Notes under the pieces: model-generated | What the model was told of the DNA's origin: nothing | The model's input: only the letters and a program-made list of their open reading frames with translations | Databases searched by the model: none | Part shown: positions 46,383-58,521 of the stretch, piece after piece | How the letters are laid out: each line of letters opens with the position of its first letter | Numbering within the stretch: the first letter of the stretch is position 1 | DNA from: Adineta vaga | Taxonomy: Eukaryota; Rotifera | Reading direction: 5' to 3' | Assembly (NCBI GenBank): GCA_021613535.1 | Contig: CP075496.1 | Location: forward strand, 14,818,001-14,882,000 | DNA: 64,000 nt | Translations under genes and position numbers: made by a program

Positions 46383-48255
46383 TCAGCTTTTCACAATCGA
46401 AAATTCGGGCGTTTTCAGAAGCTCACGACCAATGTCTAATACTTTTTCAAGAAACAAATCGAGATCGGCCCATTTAGTTCGATGATTCATAATACACATT
46501 CGCATTACAAATGTATCACTATTGATCACATATGGAGAGACGAAACCTATTCCACGTCCTGCAATGATAAGCATTAGTGCTGTGTTTAATTTATTCAATG
46601 TATCTAAATCGATACCATCCAAACGATATCGAAAACAAACAATGTTGAGTGAGCCCGTTGCAAGTACTTCGAGTTCGGTATGGTGTTGTTGAATTAATTC
46701 AATGAAATATTGTATTTGATCAACGTTTTGCTCCATAATTTGACCCAATTTTTCTATTCCATACGCTTTGAGTGTCATCCAAACTTTGAGCGATTTCATA
46801 CTTCTCGACAGTTCTAATGTGTAATCGCTGAATACAATTTCTTCTTCAGGTGATGTTACTTTATCTTCTGTCCGTCCCATATAAGATGCGGGTGGTTGAG
46901 CGAATGTTGATCGGTGCATTGCACCATCCCGCACGAGAATACAACCGCATTCGTACGGGACAAAGAGCCATTTATGTAAATCAAATGCAATTGAATCCGC
47001 ACGTTCGAGACCAGCGAATAGAGGCCGAAGACGTGTTGAGCATCGAGCAACTGCTCCAATCGCACCGTCGACGTGGAACCACATGTCATTAGGATTGTGA
47101 GCGCACAAGTCAGCAAGACCTTGGAGATCATCGATGGCGCCTGTGCCGACCGTTCCCGCAGAACCAACCACAAAGCCACATGACTTTGGGTCAATTGTTG
47201 CTACTAAAGCCTAAATACAGTTGATAATGGCAAAATTCAAGAACAACCGTCCTCTAATCCATTACCTGCAGATCGATTTGTTGTTTGTCATTCGTTGGAA
47301 TAACGACCATGTTCTCTTGCTCGATGCCTAAGAGCTGAGCTGCTCGTATAAGGCAAGTGTGCGCTTCTGATGAGTAATATATTTTCATAAGTCGGCCGTG
47401 AAACTTTTTCTTCGCCACTGCCATTGCTATTATTGTAGCTACCGACGTACCACTTACCAGTGCACCAGAACAAGTGTCATCATTTGGAAAACCCATTAAT
47501 AATTTGAGCCAAGACAAGATTTGACTTTCTACGTAGGTGCTCGCTTGATGACCGCCCGCCGAATTTGTGTTCATAGTCGCTGTGATCAGCTCGGCCAGAG
47601 CACCAATCAGTGAGCCACTTCCTATGGCAAAGCCCCAAAACCGTGGGTGAATGTTACCCGCTGGATAAGGAAGAATTGTCGCCCGAACTTGTTCATACAC
47701 TTGCCAAAGTGATTGTCCCTTTAATGGAAGATCAAATTGAGACAGGGCTAGTATGGCTTCGGGTGGTATCAGACGACAAGTTGGTCGGAGGCGAAGATCG
47801 CGTAAGTAGTCGAGCATGTCGTCCATTATTTGATGTCCTAATAATCTTGCATCCTTCCAGTCGAGAGGATCAAGGGAGATCGCTTCAGGTTTGTTCTCAT
47901 CGTCAGAAGTCGAGAAACATGGAAAATCGATGGAAAATGACCAGATCTTTTTACGATTTTGACTACCAACATATATTGGAAAGGATATTTCAAGAAGCTT
48001 ATCATCGACTACACGAATACCACTGACTGGCGTTGCACTCTTCAGCATATTGATCAGCAGCTCAGCTAGTTCATCAGCTGTCTCACAGAGACGATGAGTA
48101 AGTGTTGCACATTGATCATCGTTCAATGAAATGGAATTGATCTTCATTTGATTTCGATGAAGTTCTATTGTTACACAACTGCTTGGATCATGCACAATTT
48201 GAATAGAATAGTCATGACTAAGTTGCCAGACGCTCTTATCGAAGGGCGACGCCAT
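46383..48255 (-). CDS. PLP-dependent aromatic amino-acid decarboxylase family protein
   Basis: A group II pyridoxal-phosphate decarboxylase, expected to convert an aromatic or related amino acid to its amine. Two exons (47266-48255, 46383-47210) join in phase 0 through a 55-bp intron, giving 605 residues. The PLP-binding lysine lies in DLHKWLFVPYECG (near 46970); the Asp that contacts the PLP ring is in FHVDGAIGA (near 47070); the stacking His is in SSEAHTCLIRAAQL (near 47360). The first 120-130 residues are an extension with no counterpart in typical animal enzymes (about 480 residues) and no recognised domain. The exons are more GC-rich than their surroundings, as in the NRPS. Substrate cannot be fixed from sequence; Trp, Tyr, DOPA or His are all possible. 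A foldback element lies 150 bp upstream of the ATG. Confidence 0.93.
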
Positions 48256-48410
48256 GAAACTGCTGCGTGTTCACTCCAGGAAAGACCTTGCTTGAACTAG
48301 AATACTCATGTTTTTTTACTATATACTTTACCTCTTGTTTTCCTCTGAACGCTATTTTCATTCTATATCTCTTATTATGTTTTTTTTCCGGACGAGAAAG
48401 AGAGTATGAT

Positions 48411-48886
48411 CTACATTCTAAATAAAAAAGGTGTATTACCAAACCCAACGAAAAGGTTCCGTAAATGTCAAAAGCTTCAGAATGCGTTGACAAATCGAAA
48501 GAAATAGTTATCAAAATCTAGGAAACCTAAAAAGGATCTGACCGCGGGTACACGCTCCGAACCATCGTCTACGAAACCTCATTAAGTTCCGTACAGCGAA
48601 AAAAGGTTTCGTATTTGCTCACGAAACCTTGATGCATTCGTATAAAACTACAGTGTTGAACCCCGAGGTTTCTTACTTTCTGATGGAACCCTTTTTTTGC
48701 CGTACAAAACTCAAAAAGGTTTCGTAGATGATGGTTCGGAGCGTGTACCCGCGGTCAGATCCTTTTTAGGTTTCGTAGATTTTGAAAACCATTTCTTTCG
48801 ATTTATCGACGCATTCTGAAGCTTTTGAAACCTACGAAACCCTTTCGATGGGTTCGGTCACCTTACCTTTTTTATTTAGAGTGTAA
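48411..48886. repeat. Foldback element upstream of the decarboxylase
   Basis: About 475 bp, outer ends CATTCTAAATAAAAAAGGTG and complement (to about 48886). Arms of about 190 bp pair well (GACCGCGGGTACACGCTCCG at 48540-48559 with its complement near 48740-48760). The motif GGTTTCGTA or its complement recurs about ten times through the element. It starts about 155 bp upstream of the decarboxylase ATG, so it occupies the likely promoter region. Confidence 0.85.
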
Positions 48887-49090
48887 AGAAATATCAACAG
48901 TTGCTTTAGATCGCTGAAGAGGGTGAGTTTTTTGGGGTAAACCTCTTATCACGATTCGAACAATAGGGAGCATAACAAAATAACCTTTCGAACTATTATG
49001 TAGAAAATCTACTTCTCACTAAAAAAAAGTTCTTCGGTAAAATCAATCTCAGTTTCAACCCGACATATTCCTATAAAGCAAGGTCATTAA

Positions 49091-49336
49091 CCCTTTCGGG
49101 ACCGGTGACGCTTTAAAGCGTCATTGAAATTTTATATGATCTGGCGCAAGTGAATTCGAATCTGTGGTGGGTATCTTCGAAGGAAATGTTGCGGTTGCTT
49201 TATTTTACATGTTTGTGTTATGATCCGCATCTTCATCTCACTTACTTCGAAGAGATCCGGGGAAAATTCGAATTCACTTGCGCCAGATCATATACAATTT
49301 CAATGACGTTTTAAAGCGTCGCCGGTCCCGAAAGGG
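49091..49336. mobile_element. Non-autonomous piggyBac-like MITE
   Basis: A 246-bp element flanked on both sides by TTAA (49087-49090 and 49337-49340), with about 75-bp inverted repeats beginning CCCTTTCGGGACCGG. TTAA targets and CCC/CCY ends are typical of piggyBac. Inside each arm is the palindrome GACGCTTTAAAGCGTC (one base changed on the right). No coding capacity. Its ends resemble those of the large piggyBac element at 55348-59001 (CTCTTTCAGGACGGG). Confidence 0.9.
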
Positions 49337-49340
49337 TTAA

Positions 49341-50754
49341 CAAAACATTGTTCAACAAATTTAAGCTGGCTCGCTACTGTCCCTCTTAATGTATTAATGT
49401 CACATATTTCAATATACAAAGAGCCTTATCAGCGCTTGCAGTATTTATGGTGTCGACCATTCCAGTTGCAAACATGAAATATTTATTTCAACATAAGGCT
49501 CTAAAGATCAATCACTTGTCAAAAATACAACAATTTGCACTATGAAGCGTTCTTGGCTGAAACAAGTAATATGAACGATGTTTTAGCCTCTTAACTTATG
49601 ATACAAAGAAATGCTGCAGTAGCAATCAAGATGTCAAATAGTGTAAGTAACCTGAATTCAAGACTTTTCAGCGACATTTACTCAGCGTTAGATTCTCCTA
49701 TTCAAGAGTTGAAAATTTAATTTTTTTTATCTATTATTAAACAGAAATATGTTGAACCAAAATAGGCTCTTACTGTGCCTGATCCTTTTAAAATATTCGA
49801 AAACATTTCAATTTTCAGTTCCAAATAATCTTCACTGCAGTCATCTTATGAATAGTCTTCTTACCGAAGCTTTGTGTAATGGTGATCTATTTACTGAGAA
49901 TTGAGATTCGCTCGTCGTGGTTGTATCACAAATATTGGTCACTTCTCATCCCAGTTGCTACGACGTTTTTCGCAAGCAGTTAATATTAGTTGTGTCGAAA
50001 AAGCGTTAAACAGAAAAGGACTAGTCGTTGAATGAATGCGTTTCAGTAAAATGCAAGGACAGCATGCAAGACTGCACACCTTCTAAAAAAATCAAATAAA
50101 GATTACCAATCGATTAACCACGTTTTCGTTTGTTGTAACTCGCGTTCCAAGCGTCTTGGCAAGAATGTGGAAGTTGATTGTGAGCTTGCATAAATCGCCA
50201 GAAAGTTGATTCTTTCACTATTGGATAGAGCAAAGTCTCTAGATTCGAAATGCATTGGATGAATCCATGGGAAGCGTACTACTCTTATATTGAATTCCTC
50301 AGAATTTGCTCAAACTTTCAAGGTTTGTAGAGCTTGTTGAGCTGATCACTTTGATATAAAATTCTTCTAAGATTGTATCAAGGTCGACTGAGAAGGGCCC
50401 AAAATACAGTTAAACAAAATTGCCATGAAATGTGCTAAATTGAGCTGCTCATTAACAGTAGTTTCTACATTTTATCTCCATTAAAAAGCGAAAAATAAAT
50501 TATTTATGCAAAACTCTCATCAGTTTGCGCTCTTCATAGCACGGTCCTTCCGAATTCGAGTGACTGGTGCTTTAGTATGTTTTTTAGAGCGCCGCTTGCT
50601 CTATCTCCTGGTATATTAGGAATATCACCCGGTTTCGCTTTTCAACCGTTAGAGAATCTCAGGACGTATGTCTAGTTTCTGAACCTAAGTCTAAATTTTG
50701 GTGAGTGTAGGTGTAGATGAGGATATAATGTACAACTCAAACCCATCTCCCACA
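49341..50754. other. Intergenic, no gene recognised; diverged hairpin at its end
   Basis: About 1.4 kb of AT-rich DNA without a supported gene. A diverged telomere-like hairpin lies at about 50700-50760 (GTGAGTGTAGGTGTAGATGA on the left, CCCACATCACCCACTCTCA on the right). Confidence 0.55.
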
Positions 50755-51613
50755 TCACCCACTCTCAGCCGTAATTCTGAAATGGTTTCGTACAAGTAGT
50801 ACGTTTTCCATGGATTCACTCATTTCTCGAAAAAAAGATTTGAACTTACTAGCGCGCTCAAATATAATTAGTTTGAAAGGTACCAAAAATGCCTTGCGGC
50901 CGTCTAAAATGTTTTGTTTGTCTTTTACTTCGCGCCTAAAGCAACTTAAAAAAAATTTCCCACCTTTAAGATCAGCGGGTAGTGTGCAGAAAAAGGAGTT
51001 TTCCCTAACCCACATAAAAGGTTCAGTCGATTTTAATGTTCGTTTTTTGGGACTTTTGGCACATTTGAAAGCTTTTAGTGTTCTACTGAAGCTTTTGTGT
51101 GGGTTCAGGAAACCTCCTTTTTTTCAGAGTAGGTATAAAGAATTAAACTTCTGGAAGTAACCTTTCAGGATGATTAATAAGTTCACTTATTAGTTTACAT
51201 CGATAATCATCAATCCATTCGCATTTGTAATCGGTTGAGATGTGATTTCCACCAGTGATGGCATTTAATGGTACATTCCATGTGTTCATGAATATTTGTT
51301 CTATCACCACCAAAACGTCGGCATATATCGTGATTTGAGTTTCGACAATTTTTCTTACTGTGACCAGGATGATTGAATCTTCTACAGATAAGAACTTTTG
51401 CAGTAGGAAGAAATTTTAGCATCTAGTTCTTCTTTTGATATCATCATTGGTGATGGTACGATGTATCCATATCAAGATGATAGTATTTTGAGATGGAAGA
51501 TGGATAAAGATCTTAGATCTAGTTTAATGCTCATCAGTTCTTTTGGATATAATCAATTCATTAGTTAATTTTGAACCTTGTTTTGGATGACAGGTAATTT
51601 TAAAAGGTGTAAA

Positions 51614-54600
51614 CGGCTTGTCCAGAGTAACGCACTCACGTTTTTGACAACTTTCAAACTGATTTTCTTTTCAGTAGCTAAGTGTGGGGGCTTGAAATTT
51701 GAACTGTGTGTATATATCATAGAGTAGTTTAGTTTATGTGCAACTCACATAAATGGGCTTCATTGTTAATTTTTTTTAATCAAAATACATGTCGGTAACG
51801 CAATCACAAAAAAAGTCTATGTTGATGTGACCACTATGAGAAATTCTTAAAATTCTTCTAATTGCTGCATCAATAACATATTGAATGTGCTGTAATTTAC
51901 TGAAGATAGTTTAAGTTCTCTATCGAAAAAAAATAGTTCTGAAATTTATTAAGCTTCTCAGAAATGGTAGCTTAAATATCATCGTAACGCACTCACCATT
52001 TTGGTAACGCACTCACATTCCATTCTCAACTTCTTTCTATCGTCATACAAATGACCTTTTCTTTATAGGAAAAACGCGTAATATCACTTATTTTGCTTTA
52101 TTTTCAAAATGTTTAAGTTTCACTATGTCATATGAAGTAACCAGCAACACGAGTTTTACATGAAAAAATACAATACATTATAACAGAAAGTTCAACAAAA
52201 AAATACAATTATATAGCTTAACACAAGTTCTTTTACTACTGTATATCTAAAAGAAAACTGTCCATTTCGTGGTCGAATAGTCATATAATCGACATTCGAT
52301 CACATCTGTTTGTACAACAATAACACTATGTAACTTTTGAGTATCCTTAACAGATACAGTATTTTCAAAGAAATGCTTCAATTGTTGTACTGATAAATCA
52401 ATATCTTGTTGAGTAATTTCGTCGATGATGATCACTTTGGTCTTCAACTTTGCAATATTAACGAAATCAGTAGCATTTTCACATCTTTCTTTCTTAGCTA
52501 AAATTTGTTGCCACACAAGTCGTTTAATTGTACCACCTAAACCGTCAACTACTCCTTTCCCATGACTAGTAGCAAAAAAATGCCACGAAAAACGTAAATT
52601 ATAATTATCTGACATACTTGTCAAATTTCTAAATAAATATCTTTGTTTGAATTGACTACTTGCCCCGTCGCTGAAAAATGAAATTTCTTCTAATTGTGGT
52701 AATTGTTCTTTCAATTTTTTAATAATATAATTAATGCAGCAGCTAACAAAATATTTATCATGGTTAACATTATTTGAACATAATGTAAAGGAAAAATTAA
52801 TTGATCCACACCAAGCATATGCAGTAAAAATAGAGATTGTATTAGAACTCCAATGAGCTGACTGAATTTCATCTTGTTCTTTTAAATTAAAATTTTCACT
52901 AAAATCGACCTGTACCACGACTTTTTTCTCATCGGTTGTTAATTTTGACTGTTCAAAAAAAGCACTTTGTTGTCTTTTTACGTAAACGTGTAATAAAAAA
53001 GATTTCACTTTTGAAGATAATAATTCAACACATTGTTCAACAGTTCCTTGTTGTTCTTCTTTTTTTGCATAACCATTGATATGTTTCCATTGATACCATT
53101 TCATAAAAGCACTCGAATTAATAATATTACTCTTAACATGTAAATCAAAATAGTTTTCGCAAGAAGAACAATTGGACGTCATACATTCATAGTTAGAATC
53201 ATCACAAACAAGTGCTGATATGAATGAATATATATTTGAGCAAGATGATTCATTGATATGTTTAGATAAGCTGTTTAGCAATAAATTAATATTTTCATGG
53301 TACATACATACACATATACGATGTGCCATGGAAGATTTTACTAAAACATATTCAGGTCGTATATCAGCAAAAGTAGTTCGAGCAACAGAATCACCTTAAA
53401 ATGGACTAAATTATCATTAAAATATATGAAAATAAATATTTACCAGGATATTCAGCAATAAATAACTCAAATGCTTCTCGAATACTATACAATAAAATTC
53501 GTTTCTGATAAACAACTTTATTTCCATTTTCTTTCACAGCAACTGTATCACGTTTACCGGGCATTTGATGTGATATATCATCACGACAGTAAAATGAAAT
53601 AATATTATTCTGAACATGAGTTGAAATTTTTTTAGTAAAACGTTCATGACTATCACGAGGTAAAAGACCAATTGATTGAGCAAGTGAACGAATAACAATT
53701 TTCTTTTTACCAACGTCATGTGGAAGAGCTTTTGTCACCTTTTTCATTGCTTTACTAATTGAAATTTTCGATACGGTAGAATTCCTAAACATAAAATACT
53801 TTTTTTCTCAAATATGATCAAGATAAAACGGAACATACTGTGGCTTGATTCGCTTTCGATCACGATATTTTTTTTGTTCTTTGGAATGTTTTTCATCAAA
53901 TTTTTGTTTTTCTTCTTTGGTCAAATTATGACGAATATTCTTCATACGGGCAGCATTTTTAACCTTCATTTCTTGATGTAGTCCTTTGTTCTTCAGGTTT
54001 TCACGATAACGTTTTTGTTTTTGAGCAGCTGTCAAAGCCATTGTACTATTTGTTAACACAAAAAATATATTAATATAGTTTATACTAGTAAATAATTATT
54101 TCGTTTCTTATAAAATCTGAAATAAAGGACACTAGATAAATGATAATTGCGTGAGTGCGTTACCATTTTTTTCTTCATTTGGTTTAGATAAACCATATCA
54201 AATAGGTTTCTCAGGTACCCCTTTCAAAGTTAGAGGAGCTTTATAAATTTCGCTTAAAATAATGAAGCTGTTTGTTTGCTGGAAAAACTACAAACCCTTT
54301 TTGGTAACGCACTCACCCGAGAATTTATCAAGTTTTTAGTACTTTCATTTTTTTTCTTTCACAAATACTTTACTAGGTATTATATATACTGAGGGATGGT
54401 CCAAGTCTTGAACATCGAAAATATATAACACACTTTAATCTATAGCTTTTCGTAGATTATTTTTGCTACATTTTTTGTATTGAGATAAATATGACTAAAT
54501 ACGTTAGAGAAAGGTGTCGCTAATGTACGGCCATTTATTTTTTGGTTTTTGATACAAAGACATAGAGTGAAATACATTTTCGTATACAGAAAAATGTGCT

Positions 54601-54681
54601 CTACAAAATAGTATAAAATATTTCACAAAGTTTTCGACTTCTACTTTAATCATATGAGAGAGCCGTTAGGCGGACAAGCCG
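51614..54681. mobile_element. 3068-bp DNA transposon, apparently intact
   Basis: Ends CGGCTTGTCC (51614-51623) and complement GGACAAGCCG (54672-54681), flanked by TAAA on both sides (51610-51613, 54682-54685). Five copies of the 13-mer GTAACGCACTCAC lie near the ends: 51627-51639, 51985-51997, 52005-52017 and 54304-54316 on plus, 54151-54163 on minus. They are probable transposase-binding sites. It encodes one gene, a three-exon transposase on the minus strand. Removing the element and one TAAA rejoins the interrupted gag-like gene in a continuous frame (ANEYHFTPFKIT across the junction), confirming the borders. Confidence 0.9.
52247..54041 (-). CDS. Transposase of the 3-kb element (superfamily not assigned)
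   Basis: Three exons (53839-54041, 53444-53784, 52247-53394) join in frame into 563 residues with no stop. The first 67 residues are a strongly basic, coiled segment (AQKQKRYRENLKNKG; RKRIKPQ), suited to DNA binding. Then comes a Cys-rich middle (VCMYHEN; CMTSNCSSCENYF) that could bind zinc. The probable catalytic core is acidic-residue based: VVQVDFSENF (near 52905), SFFSDGASSQFKQRYLF (near 52660) and FFATSHGKGVVDGLGGTIKR (near 52560), which would fit an RNase-H-fold DDD/E nuclease. I recall similar 'ATSHGKG' proteins listed as uncharacterised in cnidarians and arthropods, but cannot name the superfamily. Its position, alone between matched termini, supports the transposase role. Confidence 0.8.
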
Positions 54682-55752
54682 TAAAGTGATATTCATTTGC
54701 ATAGTTTAGTGCATGTTTGGAAATTTTAATTGAATTAGCATAACTATTATTTTTCATTAGAAAGTTGATTATAGTTAGTGTTATTATGAATTGAACTAGC
54801 TAATATTCTCAAAAGTGGTAAAACTTCTCGATAATCGTTATCATTGCTATCATTACTATATTCGCCACTTCTTGACTTATGAGAACGAGGTATCTACTAT
54901 TGGCAATGAATATGTTTATTAACTTCATTGTTTGATCCAAATCGTTGTACTTCACTTGTTCCCGTTCGTTTTATTGAGGCTGAAATATGACTTTGTTGCT
55001 GCATATTGAATTGATCAATTCTTGTTTGAATCTAATCAACTTTGCACAGCCATCTTTCACACTACTTTTCATGTTAACATAACTATCATAAGACATAATT
55101 AGTGATTAGTTTATTATAAATAAATAAATAAACAATATAAATTGTTCTTACCGATCTTCCGTAAGTTATAACTATACAGGCCAAAAGAACACCAGCAAGA
55201 GAATTACGTCTATATTGTAGCTATGAAAAGGAACGAATGTTGGAAAATTAGTTTTTTCAACTTGATCATATTGAAATATTTTCATTAAAAACTTTCTTTC
55301 CAAATCATTAGTTCAATGTTAATTTTTTAATCTACTCAAGAGATTAACTCTTTCAGGACGGGATTATTCTTCGCGAAAAAAAACGGACGAAAAATAAAAG
55401 TTAAGGATCGCTTTATTCTTTTTTTTATTCAAGTTTATTAATATGCTTGCAGTGTATGATACTCACATAAATCTACATTACAGTCTGAACATTCATACTT
55501 GGCAAGAGAACTATTTTTAGATCGTTTGCTAGTCGTGCTGCAGACAATGCATCTTCGTGATCCTCCGCCAGCTAGCGATGAAACACGACGAACCGTTGGT
55601 CGCAATAGTATGTTAGCAGACGGTCGACCTCTTCTTGTATTCCGTTGAGTACTATATTTGTTAAAGATCTGTCGAATTGCTTGTAGACAAAAGATAGTGA
55701 ACTCAGGATTTACGTTGTTTCTTTTCCTTGTACAATATGTAAGTATTTAACG

Positions 55753-58521
55753 TCAATAAATTGAGCAGACGGAAAAGAGCTTCTTATACCACTTGATCGT
55801 TTTGCGAACACATTCTGAAAAATTAATTTGCATATCGGACTTATCCACTAAGCCCATATTTCCGTTGTAGTCTTTGATGCAATGAAGTCTTGCTATTGGT
55901 TTGTTCGCTGCACGGCCAGTTTTGTTAGTTAGTATCATATCTGTTACAAGCATTGTGGATAGCATGTGAACATCGCGCTTATCACGCCATTTCAATGCAA
56001 GTAATATATATGTATGTTGAAACGTTTGTTTATCGTTTTGCAACTTCGAAGGGAATGTAGGCAGACCAGCTTTGTTGCTCCTAACAGTTCCATAAACACC
56101 TGTTCGTCTATAGTGCAGCTTTTCGAATTTGATTTATTTATAGATCCTTACCGTCTCCGGTGTTGAGTGGGAAACATGATGCACAAAAAGATAATAACCC
56201 AGGTGAATCAATCTTAACTAACGGATTCCGACTCGGATTGCATCGGAATCCGACAGAGTCCGACGGGATATCGAGAAGAAAAGAAAAAAACAAAAACAAA
56301 CAAGAAGTAGAAAAAGAAAAAGAGTCTTTTGTATTCATTCGACGAGAATCATGTAGATACAATTAGAATTATACCCAGAAACTTCTATCAATCTATTATC
56401 CTCTGATAAAATTAGTTTACATAATAGTCATCGTACTGGCTTAGGTTAATTATAATGGGTGTATTACAATCACTTACACCATTTTGTTAAGTAATTTTGT
56501 GTTTCTTGCAGTACGTTTTTGCTTTTTTACATGATTTTGTATGATTTGTTATTCAGTTTACTTTGAAAAATTTGTTACAACCTGAACATTTATATCGATT
56601 ATTTTCCTTCGTTAATATTTTTGTAACTTTTCTTTTGACTATACCCATCGATGCATCTAGTTCCATCTTTCTTCTTTTAATTGCACGCTTTTTATATTCA
56701 TAAACAATGTTCTTAATATTCTTATGTATTGGTTTGACATGTACATATCTGTTAATTGTTTCTCGCCATTGACTTCTGTCTAAAGTCAATCTTCTCCAGT
56801 TTTCAATATGTAGCTCTTCAATATCTTTGAGGACTTTGTCCTCCCAACGCATACTTCTTCCCATATTACTAGGTCGTTTCTCATCATGAAAATATGCGAA
56901 CATGGCCATTTTCATTAATGATGGGGAATCATCATGGTTCATAGATCAATTTAGGTATCCAAACCATCTCAGTCTATTCCTCCGTATAATATTTGTAATC
57001 GAAGGTTGTCCTGTAATATCTAATAATGTGTCATTGGATGGACGATCGCTTAGATTTACTCCTATAATCATCCGTCAGCATCTGTTATAAAATGTGCTGA
57101 TTCTTGGATTTCCATCAATTCTTTATGATATTTTTCAAAATTCATTAAAATCATGAAATTTTGCATTTTTTGGATTCCGTCGGATTCCATAGAATTCCAG
57201 GAATCTAGGATTCCGCTCTTTCCCCCTTGTTAAAAGCTCTGGCAGCTTTTACTAGTCATGCTGATACCTCAGTGTCATGTTGTTGATCTTTGGTAATAGT
57301 GCAACTCAGATATGTGAAAGAGTCAACTGTTTCTATTTGTTCGTTTCTTATGTTTATGTCTATATTACCATGGTTGACATTTTGTCCTTTGAGCAATTGG
57401 TGATGCCGATATTCTTTGAGTTGTTGCAGCGACATCAAACATGTTTTCTTGATACTCATAGTCAAGCCCATCTGCATTTCCCAATGCCAATATGTCGAAT
57501 ATTTCGTGTTTCTCATTTTTCCCCGTGGAAGAAGTCATTGCTGCCGTGCGAAAATTTCGCCCGGAGACAGCAGCGATTGACTACCTGCAGACGGAGCTTT
57601 TCGAATAGAATAGGATTTGTGTACCAATTATCGGTGAAAATTAGATGACCTTTGTCTAAATAGCTATTCACTAGAGTCATAACAACTGAACCAGAAATTC
57701 CTAATTCTTTGTTCAATTTAACCTCTGGCTGCGGGCCCGCATAGATAATAAAATCCATAATGAAACCAGTGTGACAGTCGCATAAAATAAATAACTTCAC
57801 ACCGAAATGATGTCGTTTTGACGTTATATATTGTTTGAAATTCAAACGTCTTTTCTATAACATGAGGCTTTCATCAGTACACAAGTTTCTGTACGGTCTG
57901 ATGCAGAGTTTGAATTTCTTTCTGAAATGATCAAGAAGTGGTTTCTATGCGATGGATCGCCACTTTGGTGTTGTTGGTTGTCATTGAAATGTAAAAATTT
58001 CAATATTACCAGAAAGAGATTTCTAGTGAATATCTGAGCGAACATTGAAGTAGAGATAAGCTGATCTGTAGACCACTAGTCTTTTATCTGATTCTTTTTC
58101 GTATGAACCCTAAGCATCACGATGGCTAGAAATCAATACATTTCAGGAATATTTGCGTCCCTCCGTCGCCACTGATGAGATATAGAAGTATCTGTAATAC
58201 TTGTTTTTGAAAGTGATTGATATTTGTTTATTCCATTTACTATTTATTCTAATATGGTTTGATCGAATAATACTTCAAAAAGTTTCATGGAGATTCTTTC
58301 CGAGTCAGATATTTCCGAATTGATGCCCGTCTCGGCAGTGAAGTCAAAAAGATGAGGTGTAAAATATTTAGATTTCAGGATCTATTTCGCGCAGATGAGT
58401 AATCTTCATCATCAGATTCATCGTTGCTGAAATCACCAACAAAATAGCTGCCCCTGTCGTACTCGATAGTCATATGAAGTTCATTCACTTCTGTATTTTG
58501 TCTATGTTTGGATGCAGCCAT
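55753..58521 (-). pseudogene. piggyBac transposase pseudogene
   Basis: N-terminus at 58521 (MAASKHRQNTEVNELH, then an acidic NDESDDEDY stretch). It is followed after a frame shift by FTAETGINSEISD (near 58330), then KFLHFNDNQQH (near 58000), KRHHFGVKLFILCD and GHLIFTDNWYTNPILFEKL (57845-57600). After the LINE insertion it resumes at about 56116 with HYRRTGVYGTVRSNKAGLP, ALKWRDKRDVHMLST and NMGLVDKSD (56115-55753), the last being the usual C-terminal piggyBac core. The catalytic Asp of FTDNWY is present. At least one frame shift (near 58375) and the LINE insertion make it inactive. The C-terminal Cys-rich domain may be represented by CMKTTR-like cysteines near 55480-55570 (out of frame). Confidence 0.85.
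56131..57592 (-). mobile_element. LINE (non-LTR) fragment nested in piggyBac
   Basis: A 5'-truncated non-LTR retrotransposon on the minus strand. It shows the tail of a reverse transcriptase: GLTMSIKKTCLMSL and VDSFTYLSCTITKDQQHDTEV (57480-57260), RRNRLRWFGYL (near 56985) and the typical C-terminal stretch RWEDKVLKDIEELHIENWRR with DRSQWRE (56860-56760). The final CSGCNKFF may be a zinc site. It is flanked by a 12-bp direct repeat AGCTTTTCGAAT (about 56117-56128 and 57595-57606), a plausible target-site duplication. Deleting it with one copy restores the piggyBac frame (LFEKL-HYRRTG). Several frame breaks mark it as dead. Confidence 0.8.

Noticed and set aside
50755-51160. Overlapping open frames on both strands (86 and 116 codons)
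   Set aside because: Neither frame has a recognisable motif and they overlap antisense; at best a 3' flank of the gag-like gene.
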